This document shows positions 43,751 to 53,867 of a DNA stretch of 64,000 nt, in pieces. Source of the stretch: Cycas panzhihuaensis. Its lineage: Eukaryota; Cycadophyta. Location of the stretch: NCBI GenBank assembly GCA_023213395.1, contig CM041465.1:42849741-42913740 (forward strand). Reading direction: 5' to 3'. How positions within the stretch are numbered: the first letter of the stretch is position 1; each line of letters opens with the position of its first letter. Made by a program: the position numbers and the translations under genes. The notes below the pieces were generated by a model that saw only the letters and a list, made by a program, of their open reading frames with translations, did not search any database and had not been told where the DNA came from.

Positions 43751-44578
43751 CAATGCTTTTATCTTCTGATATGTCTTGTCTATACCGATGTGACCTGCTT
43801 TTGGGATCAAATGTGCTTTTTGCAATATAATTCCCTTTAATTTGACATTTATGGGAATACAAATTTTTCCATTCTTAAGAATCAGATCGCCCTTTTGTTG
43901 GTATTTATCTGAATTGATCCCTTTGATGTTATCTAGGAGTTTTTGGTATCTTGGATCTACCATATATTCAGTTTTGATGGATTTCAGACATGAGGGCATA
44001 ATTGTTGATATCAACTGTAATGAAGGACCTCCCTTTGTTTCATTTGGGATTCGTGATAATGTGTCTGCTATAATATTCTCTTTGCCTTTCTTGTATACTA
44101 TTGTGAAGTCAAAATTTTGTAACTTACTAACCCATTTTTGTTGCTCATCGAACAATGTCTTCTGTTTGAGGAAGTATTTCAGACTATCATGATCTGTGCG
44201 CACCTGAAAGGAATTTCCTAGTAGATATTGTTGCCATTGTTGGATGGCGTGCATGATTGCGAGCATCTCCTTATCATAAATTGGTTTGAGTTTTTCTCTG
44301 TTATTCAACTTCTGACTCTCATAAGCTATTGGTCTTTCATCTTGGAGTAAGACTGCTCCTATCCCAAATCCCGATGCATCACACTCCAGTACGAACGGTT
44401 TCAAAAAATCGGGTGTTGCTAAGACTGGAGCCATTACCATGGCCTTCTTAAGATCACCAAAAGCTTCTTCTGCTTTCAAGCTCCAAGCAAACACGTCTTT
44501 CTTTGTTAAATTTGTGAGTGGAGCTGCTAGGTGTGCATAACCCTTTATGAACTTCCTAACAAACCTTGTTGTCCCCAA
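43748..44578 (-). pseudogene. G3 RNase H and RT C-terminus
   Basis: Open for 276 codons. It begins VRKFIKGYAHLAAPLTNLTKK (end of RT), then RNase H with FVLECDASGFGIGAVLLQDER, YDKEMLAIMHAIQQWQQYLLG and VRTDHDSLKYFLKQK. KKGKENIIADTLSRIPN follows, leading to the integrase zinc domain (HIGIDKTYQKIKAL). The D, E and D positions of RNase H are kept. It is cut from the RT body by a stop at 44585, where CCT CAA ACT became a stop. Confidence 0.85.
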
Positions 44579-44584
44579 GAATCC

Positions 44585-45300
44585 TCAAACTGCTATAACA
44601 TTTGTTGGGGTTGGCCAATTGACAATTGTTTGTATCTTCTTTGGGTCAATCCTTATGCCTTCTCTAGTTATGTTGTGGCCTAAGTATTTTAGTTCTTCCT
44701 TTGCAAACAAACATTTCTTCTTGTTGGCAAAGAATTGATTACCGTGCAAAATTTCGAAAACGATTTTTAGATGTTCTAGATGCTCTTGCCATGTCTTACT
44801 GTAGATTAAGATATCATCAAAGAAAATTAACACAAATTTGCGTAACACTTGCCTAAATGTATCATTCATGGTACTCTGAAATGTTGCCGGCGCATTCGTT
44901 AATCCAAATGGCATTACCCTAAATTCAAATAGGCTTTTGTGTTATGAACGTTGTCTTGTAGATGTCTTCTTCCCTTATTTGGATTTGATGATATCCTGAG
45001 CATAAATCAATTTTTGAAAAGTACTTTGCTCCATGGATTTCGTCCAATAGATCGTCAATGCGGGGGATCGAGTACTTGTTCTTGACTGTTAATTGATTGA
45101 GACCTCGGTAGTCCACACACATTCTATATGAACCATCCTTCTTTGGATTCATAACAACAGCGACTGCGAATGGGCTTGTACTAGTGGTAATGCTCCTTTG
45201 GGATAGTAGTTCGCTTGTGATTTTCTCGATCTCTTTCCGTAAATGATACGGATGTCTATATGGTCAAATGTTGACTGGCGCTGCACCTGGTATAAGTTCA
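44585..45300 (-). pseudogene. G3 reverse transcriptase
   Basis: The minus strand reads NPKKDGSYRMCVDYRGLNQLT and FSKIDLCSGYHQIQIREEDI (first catalytic Asp). After a frame change come [18 protein letters not shown] and FVLIFFDDILIYSKTWQEHL, with the FFDD box. KYLGHNITREGI and QTIVNWPTPTN follow. This is a typical chromovirus RT. The break near 44915-44925 and the stop at 44585 make it inactive. The same RT region, with a close sequence, is found as a fragment in R. Confidence 0.88.
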
Positions 45301-45572
45301 ATTGCATGTTGATTTTCTCAAAGAGGCGGTAGTCCTTTCAGTTCATCGAACACTATCTTGTATTCTTCTATAATTTGTTGAATCTCTGGTGGAATATCCT
45401 CGATCTTGACCTTATAACATGTCATAATGTATGCTGATGGTTTTTTTTTTAGGAGCTTCTCCATTCAGTGTGATGAGACCAGTTGTACTGGTGGCATTGT
45501 CGGTGCCTGCAATCGGTACTTATGTCCTCCTTGGAAAAAGCACATAATCCGGTCATATAATTAGTGACTATA

Positions 45573-46060
45573 TTACCTAGAGTTTGAAGCCACTAGATTC
45601 CCAATACTGCATCCACGTCGCCGATTTGCATTGCGAACATGCATGTGTTTGTGCAGTATTCGCCCATTTGTAAATAGATTTTTTTGCAGAATCCTCCACA
45701 CGGTGTTGTTTTCCCATTTGCAATTGACATCTTGGAATATATTTATTGGTTCTATTTTAATTCCAAGCTTCTTTGCAGTTGCCCTGTTTATAAAGTTGTG
45801 TGTACTACCACTATCGACTAGAATTGCGACAAGCGCCCCTTTTATCATCCCTTGGAACCGAAGTGTTTGTGGCATAACACTTTGTCCTATAATTGCTTGA
45901 AGTGATATGTATACATTTTCTGTATCTAGATCCAGTAATTCATCTACTTCATCTTCCTCTAGCCTTTCTTCGACTTCTTCATGAATTTCCTCAGGTTCTT
46001 CTTCTTCCTTCGATATTGTTGTATCTTCGGTATTAATCATATATACCTTCTTGTTGGTGC
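45573..46060 (-). pseudogene. G3 protease
   Basis: The minus strand has an acidic stretch (EEPEEIHEEVEERLEEDE) followed by the aspartic protease core LVAILVDSGSTHNFINRATA (DSG intact) and LGIKIEPI. After about 45720 the frame is lost. Around 45560-45610 the second block (VLGIQWLQTLGN-like) can be followed in another frame. Confidence 0.82.
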
Positions 46061-47000
46061 ATTGATGTTTGCGATTCTACTTCACATCACATTTGAAACA
46101 AGTTCCTTTCTTCATGTGTTCTTCCTTTGTCATTGTCTCTTGAATATTTCTAATTGCTAATGGAGCCTCAGCTTTAGTTCCTGACCTGTTCCAATTTGGG
46201 TTAAATCCTTGTGAGTTTTCCATTTTGCGTGTGAATGTAGGTCTAGTTTCCCACAATTCTGCTTCCATGCATCTTGCTGTTTTGATTGCTGAATCTAATG
46301 TTGGTACCTCCATTGCTTTTAGACGATATCTTATTAGAGGTTTCAAACCGCTAATATATGTTTCTAGAAGGAGTTCTGGTGGCACTGTTAACGGAATTAG
46401 ACATTGTAACACTTGAAACTGTTCAATGAACTCTTGGACTGAGCTTGTTTACTGTAATCTTGTCAACTGGGCGAAATAGTCCGTAATCCATGAGTCTTCA
46501 TATTGGGTTATGAGCTCATGCTTCATGTTGTGCCAGCTTTCTATCTATTTCCCACTTGTTCGAAGCCACCATGAATACCATTTCAAGGCTCAACCGTACA
46601 AATGTAATGATGCCAAGGATACTTGCTCGTGTTCCGGTATCGCTTAGACTGAAAAATAGGTTTCCATCTATAAAATCCATCCTCTTATATCCCTTGATTT
46701 ATCGGGGTCAAACTTCTCTAAGGTGATCTTTGCCATTGTTGCCCCTTCGTTACTCTTGCAGGTTCTTCTTTGATATTCTCTTCCTGATTTAAATCTTCCT
46801 TCAAAATTACTTGTATTTCCTTGTTCTATTTCCTTTTCTTGTTTGGCCCATATTGGTTCTGCTTGTGGTCCATCCAATTTTATGTTGATTTCGTGCATGA
46901 GGTCCGTGAGGCCTGTTAATGAAGCTAGGATTTTTTTTCCTACCTCGTATGTGGTGATTTGTTCCTGATTGGATTGGCCTTGGGCGATCGACATCTTCTT
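46060..47000 (-). pseudogene. G3 gag, broken
   Basis: The start MSIAQGQSNQEQ at 46994 leads to a charged segment and KITLEKFDPDKSRDIRGWI. A stop at 46668 follows. Capsid core pieces (ALKWYSWWLRTSG) are near 46540-46600. The part 46412-46077 reads IPLTVPPELLLETYISGLKP, typical of chromovirus gag. A zinc knuckle of the CX2CX7HXC form (CFKCDVK … HQC) ends it near 46060-46095 with a stop inside. Confidence 0.8.
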
Positions 47001-47209
47001 CTATTGTATAATCTTCTTAGAGCATAACTCTGTTTGGGATCCTCTCAAAATCCACGGGCGGGAGGGTGGGGAAAAATTTCATTTCCTTCTCGCAAAAAAT
47101 GTCACCCTCCTGATGGTTGTTAGACTGTATTGATCCCCTTCGAAAAAAATTCAACTATATTCTCAGGAGACACTTTTCCACAGGATAGCTTCAACGAAGC
47201 TCTGATACC

Positions 47210-47752
47210 TATAGCGGAAGCTTTTAACTTAATTAAAAAATAACACAAAGATTCACAGATACTGGTTTAATATAGGCTCAAATAGATCTCCTCAATCTCA
47301 AATAATAATGAATATTTGAAATTCACCATAAACACCAAAATAAAGTAATGGAAATAGAACAAATAAAGGTAAATATATTGTCCAAAAATAATACTGGAAA
47401 GTACAAAAATATACAATAGAATATCCTTACTGAACGCTTGTCCTTTGAGATAGGAATCCTCCAAATATCTTAGGCCAAAAGGCCGAGCCAACTGCAACCC
47501 TAGAGCCAAAGATGTGGAAGAGATCCAACTGAAGTGATGATCCAAAAATGAGGGCTTTGATCCCTATTTATAATGGTCAATTATTATCCTGCTTGAAGTC
47601 AGCCATAATTAGGATAGTTCATTGGGAGTGAACCATTAATGAAGTTGGCCAAAAGACTGGCTTACAGGTCGGCTAATATTCCTGCGCTCATTTCTGGGGG
47701 GTTTAAGTCTGTTGACATGCCCCTAAAGAGAGGGTTTTCCTGGAGCGCAACA
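47210..47752 (-). repeat. G3 5' LTR
   Basis: Starts TATAGCGG (TG changed to TA) and ends GCGCAACA, followed by TATTT. The primer site GGTATCAGAGC on the minus strand (47199-47209) adjoins it. Confidence 0.9.
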
Positions 47753-47757
47753 TATTT

Positions 47758-48063
47758 ATACATAAAAAACCCAATGTGGGTAAAACTATGGGAGAATATT
47801 GGAGTTGGGATTCTCTTTATGATATCAAATAATTACATCTTCAAGTCAATTCTTCCTTTCTCAAGTTTTCAAATGGTGTCTATAGATATGTCATCTCATG
47901 AATAGCATATAGTATCTCTTAAGCCTCATCATCATCTAATAGGATGTGTACATCAATAGTCGTGCATTGTCACATCTATCAATGTTTATGTAAGTGGAAT
48001 TTTGTGTGGGTCCACTACGTTATATTAAACATTAGATATGTGAAGATATCATTTATTTCAATA
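47758..48063 (-). repeat. C4 5' LTR, right piece
   Basis: It continues the LTR interrupted by G3 and aligns with about 37075-37380. The end CCAACA has become TCAATA. It is followed by the duplication GAAAA. Confidence 0.85.
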
Positions 48064-48068
48064 GAAAA

Positions 48069-48947
48069 CATGTTGCAATAGACCATGGTTGACTAGAAAC
48101 ATATTAATAGTCGATTTGATTTTTAGATTAGTAGCCATGATAGATATCTTGTAAGTTTTTCCTAGTGTGTTGTAATAGGTTATGGGTGTGACAATTTGGG
48201 ATACGTGGGCATTTCATTGATGCAAGTTTCTTGTAGTGCATTCAATAAGTGGACAATGTCTATAAGTGCATTCCATAGGCTTGTTCACCACTCCTATAAC
48301 AATAGTATGGTTGGTTAGGGATAGGCATATGACAACTTAAGACTAATAATCAATGCTTACTATAATTACTTGTTAAGAATTGTATTCATGCTCTCTATGT
48401 AGGAATTTTCTTAATGTACTAGTAACATATGCTTATTTCAATTCCTTGTTAAGAATTATATTCATGATGTCTATATAGGAATTTTCTATTTACTAAATAA
48501 CATATCAAACAATGTGTTTTTTCCCCCTTAAAAATAATCATTTATTAGGTTAGGTTTTCATTAAAATAAAAATACCAAATGAATAAAGATCAAATGTTGT
48601 TAAATTATAGTTGAGTATGGCATGAAAGGTATATATTATAAATCAAGAAAATATGCTTTTGGAAGTTGTAAATAAGTCTTGGATTTTATTAATATTTTCT
48701 TGCCATAGATTCCAAGTCTTTTTATGTATATATCAATCTCAAATTTTGAAATAACTTTTAACATTGTAAGTATTTAGTTGTTCACGTAATTCTTGATTTG
48801 TTGCTTCTATAATTTGCATACTATGTGTCTCATCTTCATGTTGCTTACTTATATTTGTTGTGGAATGCAATGCCTTTTTACTCTTTATGTTTATTTGGTT
48901 GCATATTGTATTTTAACTTTCATTATTTGTAATGATTTTCATTGAAG
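48069..48947. other. AT-rich intergenic sequence
   Basis: About 880 bases without genes, LTR ends or recognisable repeats. The left part shares the word TTGCAATAGA with the flank left of C4 (36830-36850), consistent with a local pre-insertion repeat. Confidence 0.5.
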
Positions 48948-49740
48948 GTTATTTTGGCCCAAGAAATAGGTGATGCAACAATGGCAAGTGACATATGTCA
49001 TCGTTATTGTTTAAACAATTTCCCTTTATGGCCAGGTATGCACAAAATTGGATATGGAGAATTCTATATTACATCACAAATAAAAAGGTTCATTCTTGCA
49101 TCATCCTAGCACGTAATCCTTTTAAATGCTAAATATACTCTTAAATCTTCTAAACTAAATAATGAATTGGTGAAAACACTATGCTTATGGAGGGAAACTA
49201 AGAGACAAATTGTGTATGTTGGTAGATTGTCCATCTTTCTTCAAACTTCACAAGTTTTTCAAAGATTGCTTGATAGATTTTTTACAATCATTCTATTATT
49301 TGGCTCAATTGTGAATGGGGTGTTTAATCTACTTTGTTTGGTAGGGAGGCCAATGTTGCCATTGACATGAATTTCATAGAGTTATTCAAGCCTATGATCC
49401 TCCCATGTCTCATTGGTAAAGAATTTGTTTTGGATCTTGTCCAAGGATAAAAAAGGAAGTTTGCGCTTGATGAGAATGCTTTGGAATGTGTTGCTTGACA
49501 AATTGTTTCTAGGACCATTGCAAGTTACTTTCTTGGATAATTTACCCCAAAAGGTGTGCATAAGAAGAGGGAGTTCAAGAATTTTATTTCAAGTGTGAGC
49601 CAAGTTGCATTGAGTTACTAAGAAAAGAACCATAGCTTTGTGGAAAAGATTGGCCATATTTCACTAGTGGGATGGTAACTTGTTGATGGAGAATGCTATT
49701 TTCTTTATTTGTCTAGTGTTTTTTGCTCTTCTTAGGTCCC
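48948..49740 (+). pseudogene. Decayed fragment of a multi-exon cellular gene (unidentified)
   Basis: An exon-like open stretch at 48948-49035 reads QEIGDATMASDICHRYCLNN and FPLWP. It follows a TTTTCATTGAAG acceptor-like site and ends CCAG|GTATG, a good plant donor. A second coding-like stretch, about 49215-49610, reads VDCPSFFKLHKFFKDCLIDF, then after a frame change DMNFIELFKPMILPCLIGKE, KRKFALDENALECVA and GVHKKREFKNFISSVSQ. Its in-frame stops are all TAA or TGA where CAA, CAG or CGA would fit. It is not a retroelement protein that I recognise. I cannot name the family. Confidence 0.5.
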
Positions 49741-49741
49741 A

Positions 49742-49960
49742 CTAAGAATATTTTAACCAAGTTGCCATCCCTATCAATACCTCTATGTTCTTTGAGTCAT
49801 GCAAGATATTTATGCCAATACCATAGATTAAAGTGTGTGTTATGATCAAACATTGTATGCCTAGAAGTTGGCATGGTTGCATAAGAAGCTTTCCAAGAGA
49901 TATGAGATAATGGGTTGCATAGACAAAAGGCATATTGGGCAATAGGTTGTCTTGTACACT
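49742..49960 (-). pseudogene. C3 RNase H fragment
   Basis: The minus strand reads FVYATHYLISLGKLLMQPCQ and YGIGINILHDSKNIEVLIG. These match the copia pattern 'rpDi.fA…sr.m..P…H' and 'yGi.y…….l.GysDsD' between RT and RNase H. It stops at 49742. It abuts the integrase piece directly, so about 2 kb of integrase and RT has been lost. Confidence 0.55.
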
Positions 49961-49970
49961 AGATAGCAGT

Positions 49971-50600
49971 TTAGCTCAACATATGAAGGGTAGGTTGACT
50001 ATTAATTGATTGACTAATACAAACTTGATTGAACTCCTTAGATGTATATTCACCGCCATTGTCAGAACGAAGTATCTTAGTTTGCATACCTGACTCATTT
50101 TCAATTGCAAGTTTAAATTCTTTAAACTTATTCAGTGATTTTGACTTATGTTTGAGAAAATAGACCCACACTTTGTGTGAATAATCATCAATAAGGGTGA
50201 TGAAGAATGAAGAGATGCCAAGTGATTGAGTGGACATGGGTCCACAAATGATAGAATGAACCAACTGTAACAAATGTTGTGCTCTCTAGCTAGGCCTTAC
50301 CTTTTTGAAAGGGTTCACAATGTTGTTTCCCCACATGACAAGATTCACAAAGGCAATTATTCATTGAGATTTTGGGTAAACCATACACCATATTCAGTTT
50401 GAACATCTATCTTATGTTGTCTAAATTTAGATGTCCTAACCTCTCATGCCATAACCGAGTCTTATTTAGAGAATGGGAGACTAAGGCATGAGATGATCCA
50501 GATGTTGTGGCTAATTTGTAGAGGCCACAATTTTCATGACCTATGGCAACAATCTAATCTTCTTTATTTCTAATGATACATTTCCTGTCTTTAAATAATA
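49971..50600 (-). pseudogene. C3 GAG-pre-integrase and integrase N-terminal half
   Basis: The minus strand reads LVHSIICGPMSTQSLGISSF and FITLIDDYSHKVWVYFLKHK, then LRSDNGGEYTSKEFNQ. The first catalytic Asp (HTDLCGPM in the family) is changed (HSIICGPM). The second Asp is intact. The catalytic Glu region is missing. Upstream, toward 50600, CX2C and HEKLGHLN-type GAG-pre-integrase words can be followed with stops. Confidence 0.75.
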
Positions 50601-50610
50601 CATTCATTTG

Positions 50611-51026
50611 TTATTTATCTAACTGGTTAGCAGAGAGTAGGTTTCTAGGCATCCTAGGTACTAGAAACACGTTGCCACTAGGAAATGTAGGAGTAGGGTG
50701 CTGATTATTAAGAGGTGCAATTTGTCCAACACCTGAAATCTTAACAGTGACATTTTCCCCAAAAGTCATCATTTTTCCCTCGCTCTCTTGTAAAACTGTT
50801 AATAACTTTGCATCACCTATCATATGACGTGATGATCTCGAATCTACAATCCATGTGTTGCCATTTTGACAATCACCGAAAGCATAAAAGAGTGTCACTC
50901 TAATCATGTTATGCTGTGTGGCCTTGAAAACCACCTCGATCTATTCTTCTGGGATTTCCATGACGACCACCTCAGAATGCACCTCAAGTTGGTCCTTGAT
51001 ACTGCTGTCGTTGTTGATGTTGATGC
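50611..51026 (-). pseudogene. C3 protease region
   Basis: The open piece 50934-50611 reads NTWIVDSRSSRHMIGDAKLL, the copia protease site with DSGA changed to DSRS. MMTFGENVTVKISGVGQI and FLVPRMPRNLLSANQLDK follow, the start of GAG-pre-integrase. G4 lies immediately upstream at 51027, separating this from gag. Confidence 0.78.
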
Positions 51027-51841
51027 TGTTGACTTCGGCTGGTTTATCTTATTACACTTATGAGATATCCCACACTTGTCAAGGTTACACAACGCTATAG
51101 TCTAGTTCAGGATAGTGTCAACATGGTCATTCATATACATTCCACATATATTTCACATATAATTCACAGAATGGTACATGCAAGATGACATCAATACATA
51201 CTCAGCAAATCATCATCACAACACCAAGAATACACCAACTTCCATGTAACTCTTCCTTTTATTAAGTCAACAGTTCATTTACACAGAGGCTGGAATGCAT
51301 TCCTGCGCATTCCAAAGAAGATACGCCTTTCTTACATATGCGTACTCGTGTGGTACTTATCATGCTGATGCTCCAAATGGTCGCCATGCGTCGGCTCGCA
51401 CCTTCCGCACGTGATATTCGGCTCTCACCCTCACCAGGTGAATCATGCGTACCTCCTTAAGTACTCATGTTGGTACCTTTTGGTTGAAGGGTTATGACTC
51501 GTCATAACCGCATTCTTCACCATGCGTACTTTCACTTAAACACTTGTTTAGCCTTAATTAATTCGTCCTTTTGTCCGTCAGACGTGCGTCAAATGCGCAT
51601 GTGCGGCACCTCAACGGTCTTCACCGTCCCCTTGAGTCGTATGCATCGCTCGCTTCGTTCCGCCCGCTGGTACGATCTGCCATACATACCCGCCTGTGCA
51701 CGCACTGTCATACGCACCCACGTCTTTGGTTTTTGCCGTTTTGCCTCGTGCGTACCTGCACGCGGTCCGCACTGCACAACTCGGGTTATCTGACCTACCT
51801 CTGGTCCTCACACATCCATTGGATCACTTTTGACTCCAACA
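51027..51841 (-). repeat. G4 3' LTR
   Basis: In plus orientation starts TGTTGACTTCGG and ends ACTCCAACA. The complement block reads GATATTCGGCTCTCACCC at 51413-51430, the longest match to the tRNA-Glu anticodon arm as I remember it. Confidence 0.94.
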
Positions 51842-51867
51842 TCTATCCCGGGTCAACAGTTATGGGT

Positions 51868-51885
51868 TTGAGCATCCTTGCTCAA
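51868..51885 (-). other. G4 conserved hairpin before 3' LTR
   Basis: The minus strand reads TTGAGCA-AGGA-TGCTCAA, 26 bases from the LTR, identical to G1 and G2. Confidence 0.7.
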
Positions 51886-51935
51886 CAAAACTCCAAAAAA
51901 ATCAAAATTTCGGGGTATCCCTCCCCCACTTTGTC

Positions 51936-53017
51936 TCAAGGCAGCCTCCGCCTGCCCCTCCCAAAATTTCTTCATTTATCTGTGTCAGGGTGGCAATAAT
52001 GGCATCCTTCTCCTTTATTTTGTCTTGAAGGGCCGCTATCTCCGCTTTGTACCCTGCCTCCATTTCCTGGATCATTTGGATAATGGGTCCTGCTTTATCC
52101 TGCGGTGTAGGAGGTGCTGAAGGTTCTCCTGCCTCTGTTGCTGGTGGGAAGTTTTCCCATTCTTTTCAGGATGCTTCTGCTTCCTCCTCCTCTTCTTCTT
52201 CTGTTTCTTCTACTCCCTTCTTCCTCTTTCCGCCACGATGAACAACTTGTTTCATCCGATGAGGGATAGGTGTTCCTGGTGTTTTCTGTAGCCAGGTAAG
52301 CACCTTTTGCATCTGCTTTTGTACTCTCCATTTTGCTTCCACACTGGTTGTTGTATCTGGAAACTCTGCTACCCACTGTTTTATAATTGGCTCCCGAGGA
52401 GAGATAGTAGTCCTGGTCAGCTGTACCTCTGGACACTGGTAGAATAAAATTGCCAAAAGCAATGAAGGATGGCGGAATGGACGTGTCCTAATCTCTTGTA
52501 GCTGCTGTCTCATGTTTTCCGCCAAAAATTCTGACCAATTCAACCTTTCTCCATCCCGAATTTTTAACAACACCTGCATCATGCCTCCCTGAATGTAGGT
52601 GTACTTCCTCTTTGACAAAAACCTGGAATTAATCACTTTGGCCACCCACTGAAGTCTCCCATCCATAATGTCGGCTACCCTGATTCCACCGGACATAATC
52701 TGAGTGTTGGGCTGGCATAATTCCCTCAGCCACATTTCCCGGTCTACCTTTGACCTCTTCATTCCCAATGGAACCTCTCCCTCCTTGGGAAGTCTAGTGA
52801 TAGTATGGACTATGTCCGCGTCCATTTTGACCTTCCTGCTGTCTGCCTTTAGGGCCATTAGGATGTGGTCCATCAATTCAGGGTCATAATACATGGGGTT
52901 ATAGTAGATGTAGTCTCCCCAGCCTGCCTGCTTAACCTTGGCCTGAAATGCAGCTGGTAGAGCTTGGAGGTCTTGCTTCAGCTTTGGTATGTAAGCCTCC
53001 CGCACCGCCGTCCTCAT
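51936..53017 (-). pseudogene. G4 ORF-X: extra ORF after integrase, one stop
   Basis: The ATG at 53017 starts MRTAVREAYIPKLKQDLQAL. It is open for 283 codons to a TGA at 52166-52168, where G2 has a Trp codon. It then continues in frame (KEWENF … MIQEMEAGYKAEIAALQDK) to about 51936. The domain order is as in G2: globular part with NPMYYDPELMDHILMALKAD, QPNTQIMSGGIRVADIMDGR and RHPSLLLAILFYQCPEVQ, then a basic patch, a Glu run, and a coiled-coil tail. Conservation between copies is high across the whole ORF, which suggests past selection on the protein. Its function is unknown. Confidence 0.82.
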
Positions 53018-53229
53018 AATGGCCGTGGAGTCCCGCAGATAAGAAAGAAACCAAAGCGCATGCCTAGAACCGCACGTACATACCTCTGTAGAACGCTTGC
53101 CGTTCTTGCGTACTGTGATGCGTACCGGAGCAGTCTCTTGCGTACCGTTTTCCGCAATCCGTTCCGCTCTGCGTACCGCACGGGAATGCTCGCAGGTACA
53201 TAATGATTTGCCGTTTTGTGGATTTTTGC

Positions 53230-53660
53230 CTTATACGTGCCCTTGGTACGTATAGTGTTAATAGCTTTCATTATACGTACTCGATTGCGTACTTTCTTCG
53301 GTACGTATAATGTAACTAATCACTGGAGTATCGTTTACACAGTGCGTACCCGATTACGTACTTTATTGGTACGTATAATGTAGTCTTTTAACTTACTCTC
53401 CTTTGCACTGTGCGTACCTACTTGCGTACTTTTTAGGTACGTATAATGTAATTGAGCCACTTAAAAGATATTTACACTGTGCATACCTGCCTGCGTACTT
53501 TTCAGGTACGTAAAGTGTAATTCCGAGTCACTTTTTTAAACTATGCATACTTTAGTAAATTCCCTTGGACATATAGTATATTTTTAATTTTTATCACTGT
53601 TTCAATCAGACGTGCACAGTAACATACCTTTTTGGTACGTACACTGTAATTTACTTGTAT
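53230..53660 (-). repeat. G4 GTAC-palindrome tandem array (about 68 bp units)
   Basis: GTACGTATAATGTA-like words begin at 53246, 53301, 53369, 53437 and 53506, with decayed ones near 53567 and 53635. The spacing of the central units is 68, 68 and 69. Each unit contains GCGTACC, GCGTACTT and GGTACGTATA, so GTAC words face each other over loops of about 7 bases. Confidence 0.9.
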
Positions 53661-53867
53661 GCCGATGAATTTTCCTCTGATTTTTCTCAGATTATGCTGC
53701 TGTTACTTATATCAGTAATGAGTTACGGTTATTTTTTATTTTTCCAATTTTTTTCTATTTTTGTATCCATACCGAACTGGATCATGGCTCGGTATCAAGG
53801 CAGTTGGTTGCCTCAACATCATGCAATACGATATGGTACAACCAGCTGATCCTGCTGGTAGGCTGGG

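Larger units (their letters stand above)
41192..47752 (-). mobile_element. G3: chromovirus-type Ty3/gypsy element, split by a solo LTR
   Basis: LTRs of 542 and 543 bp (41192-41733 and 47210-47752) with the exact target duplication TATTT (41187-41191 and 47753-47757). The minus-strand order is primer site, gag, protease, RT, RNase H, integrase, chromodomain relic, polypurine tract (AAGGGGGGAGAGGGGGGGAC). Without the solo LTR it would be about 5.7 kb, normal for a chromovirus. All genes have stops or frame changes. Confidence 0.93.
36862..48063 (-). mobile_element. C4: long LTR element without coding sequence (LARD-like), holding G3
   Basis: Left LTR 36862-37380 and right LTR 40980-41191 plus 47758-48063 (split by G3) are homologous along their length, and the element is flanked by exact GAAAA (36857-36861 and 48064-48068). 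In minus orientation the LTR begins TGTTGGAATATG. A polypurine tract (ACTAAGGGGAAG) abuts the left LTR. A decayed Met-type primer site abuts the right one. The 3.6 kb interior has no gag or pol that I can recognise, so it resembles a large retrotransposon derivative. Confidence 0.82.
49741..51026 (-). mobile_element. C3, left part: decayed Ty1/copia element
   Basis: This is the minus-strand copia element split by G4. The rest is at 61525-64000. The left end is truncated inside RNase H, and the RT and much of integrase are missing, so there is an internal deletion. It is related to C2 in gag, but no LTR is visible in the window. Confidence 0.8.

Noticed and set aside
51413-51430. Piece of a tRNA-Glu gene or tRNA-derived SINE inside the LTR
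   Set aside because: Only the anticodon arm matches. No A or B box, acceptor stem or 3' tail is seen around it, and it is present in all LTRs at the same place.
53230-53660. CRISPR-like repeat array
   Set aside because: Units are degenerate, contain no unique spacers, and lie inside a plant retrotransposon at a fixed place in several copies.
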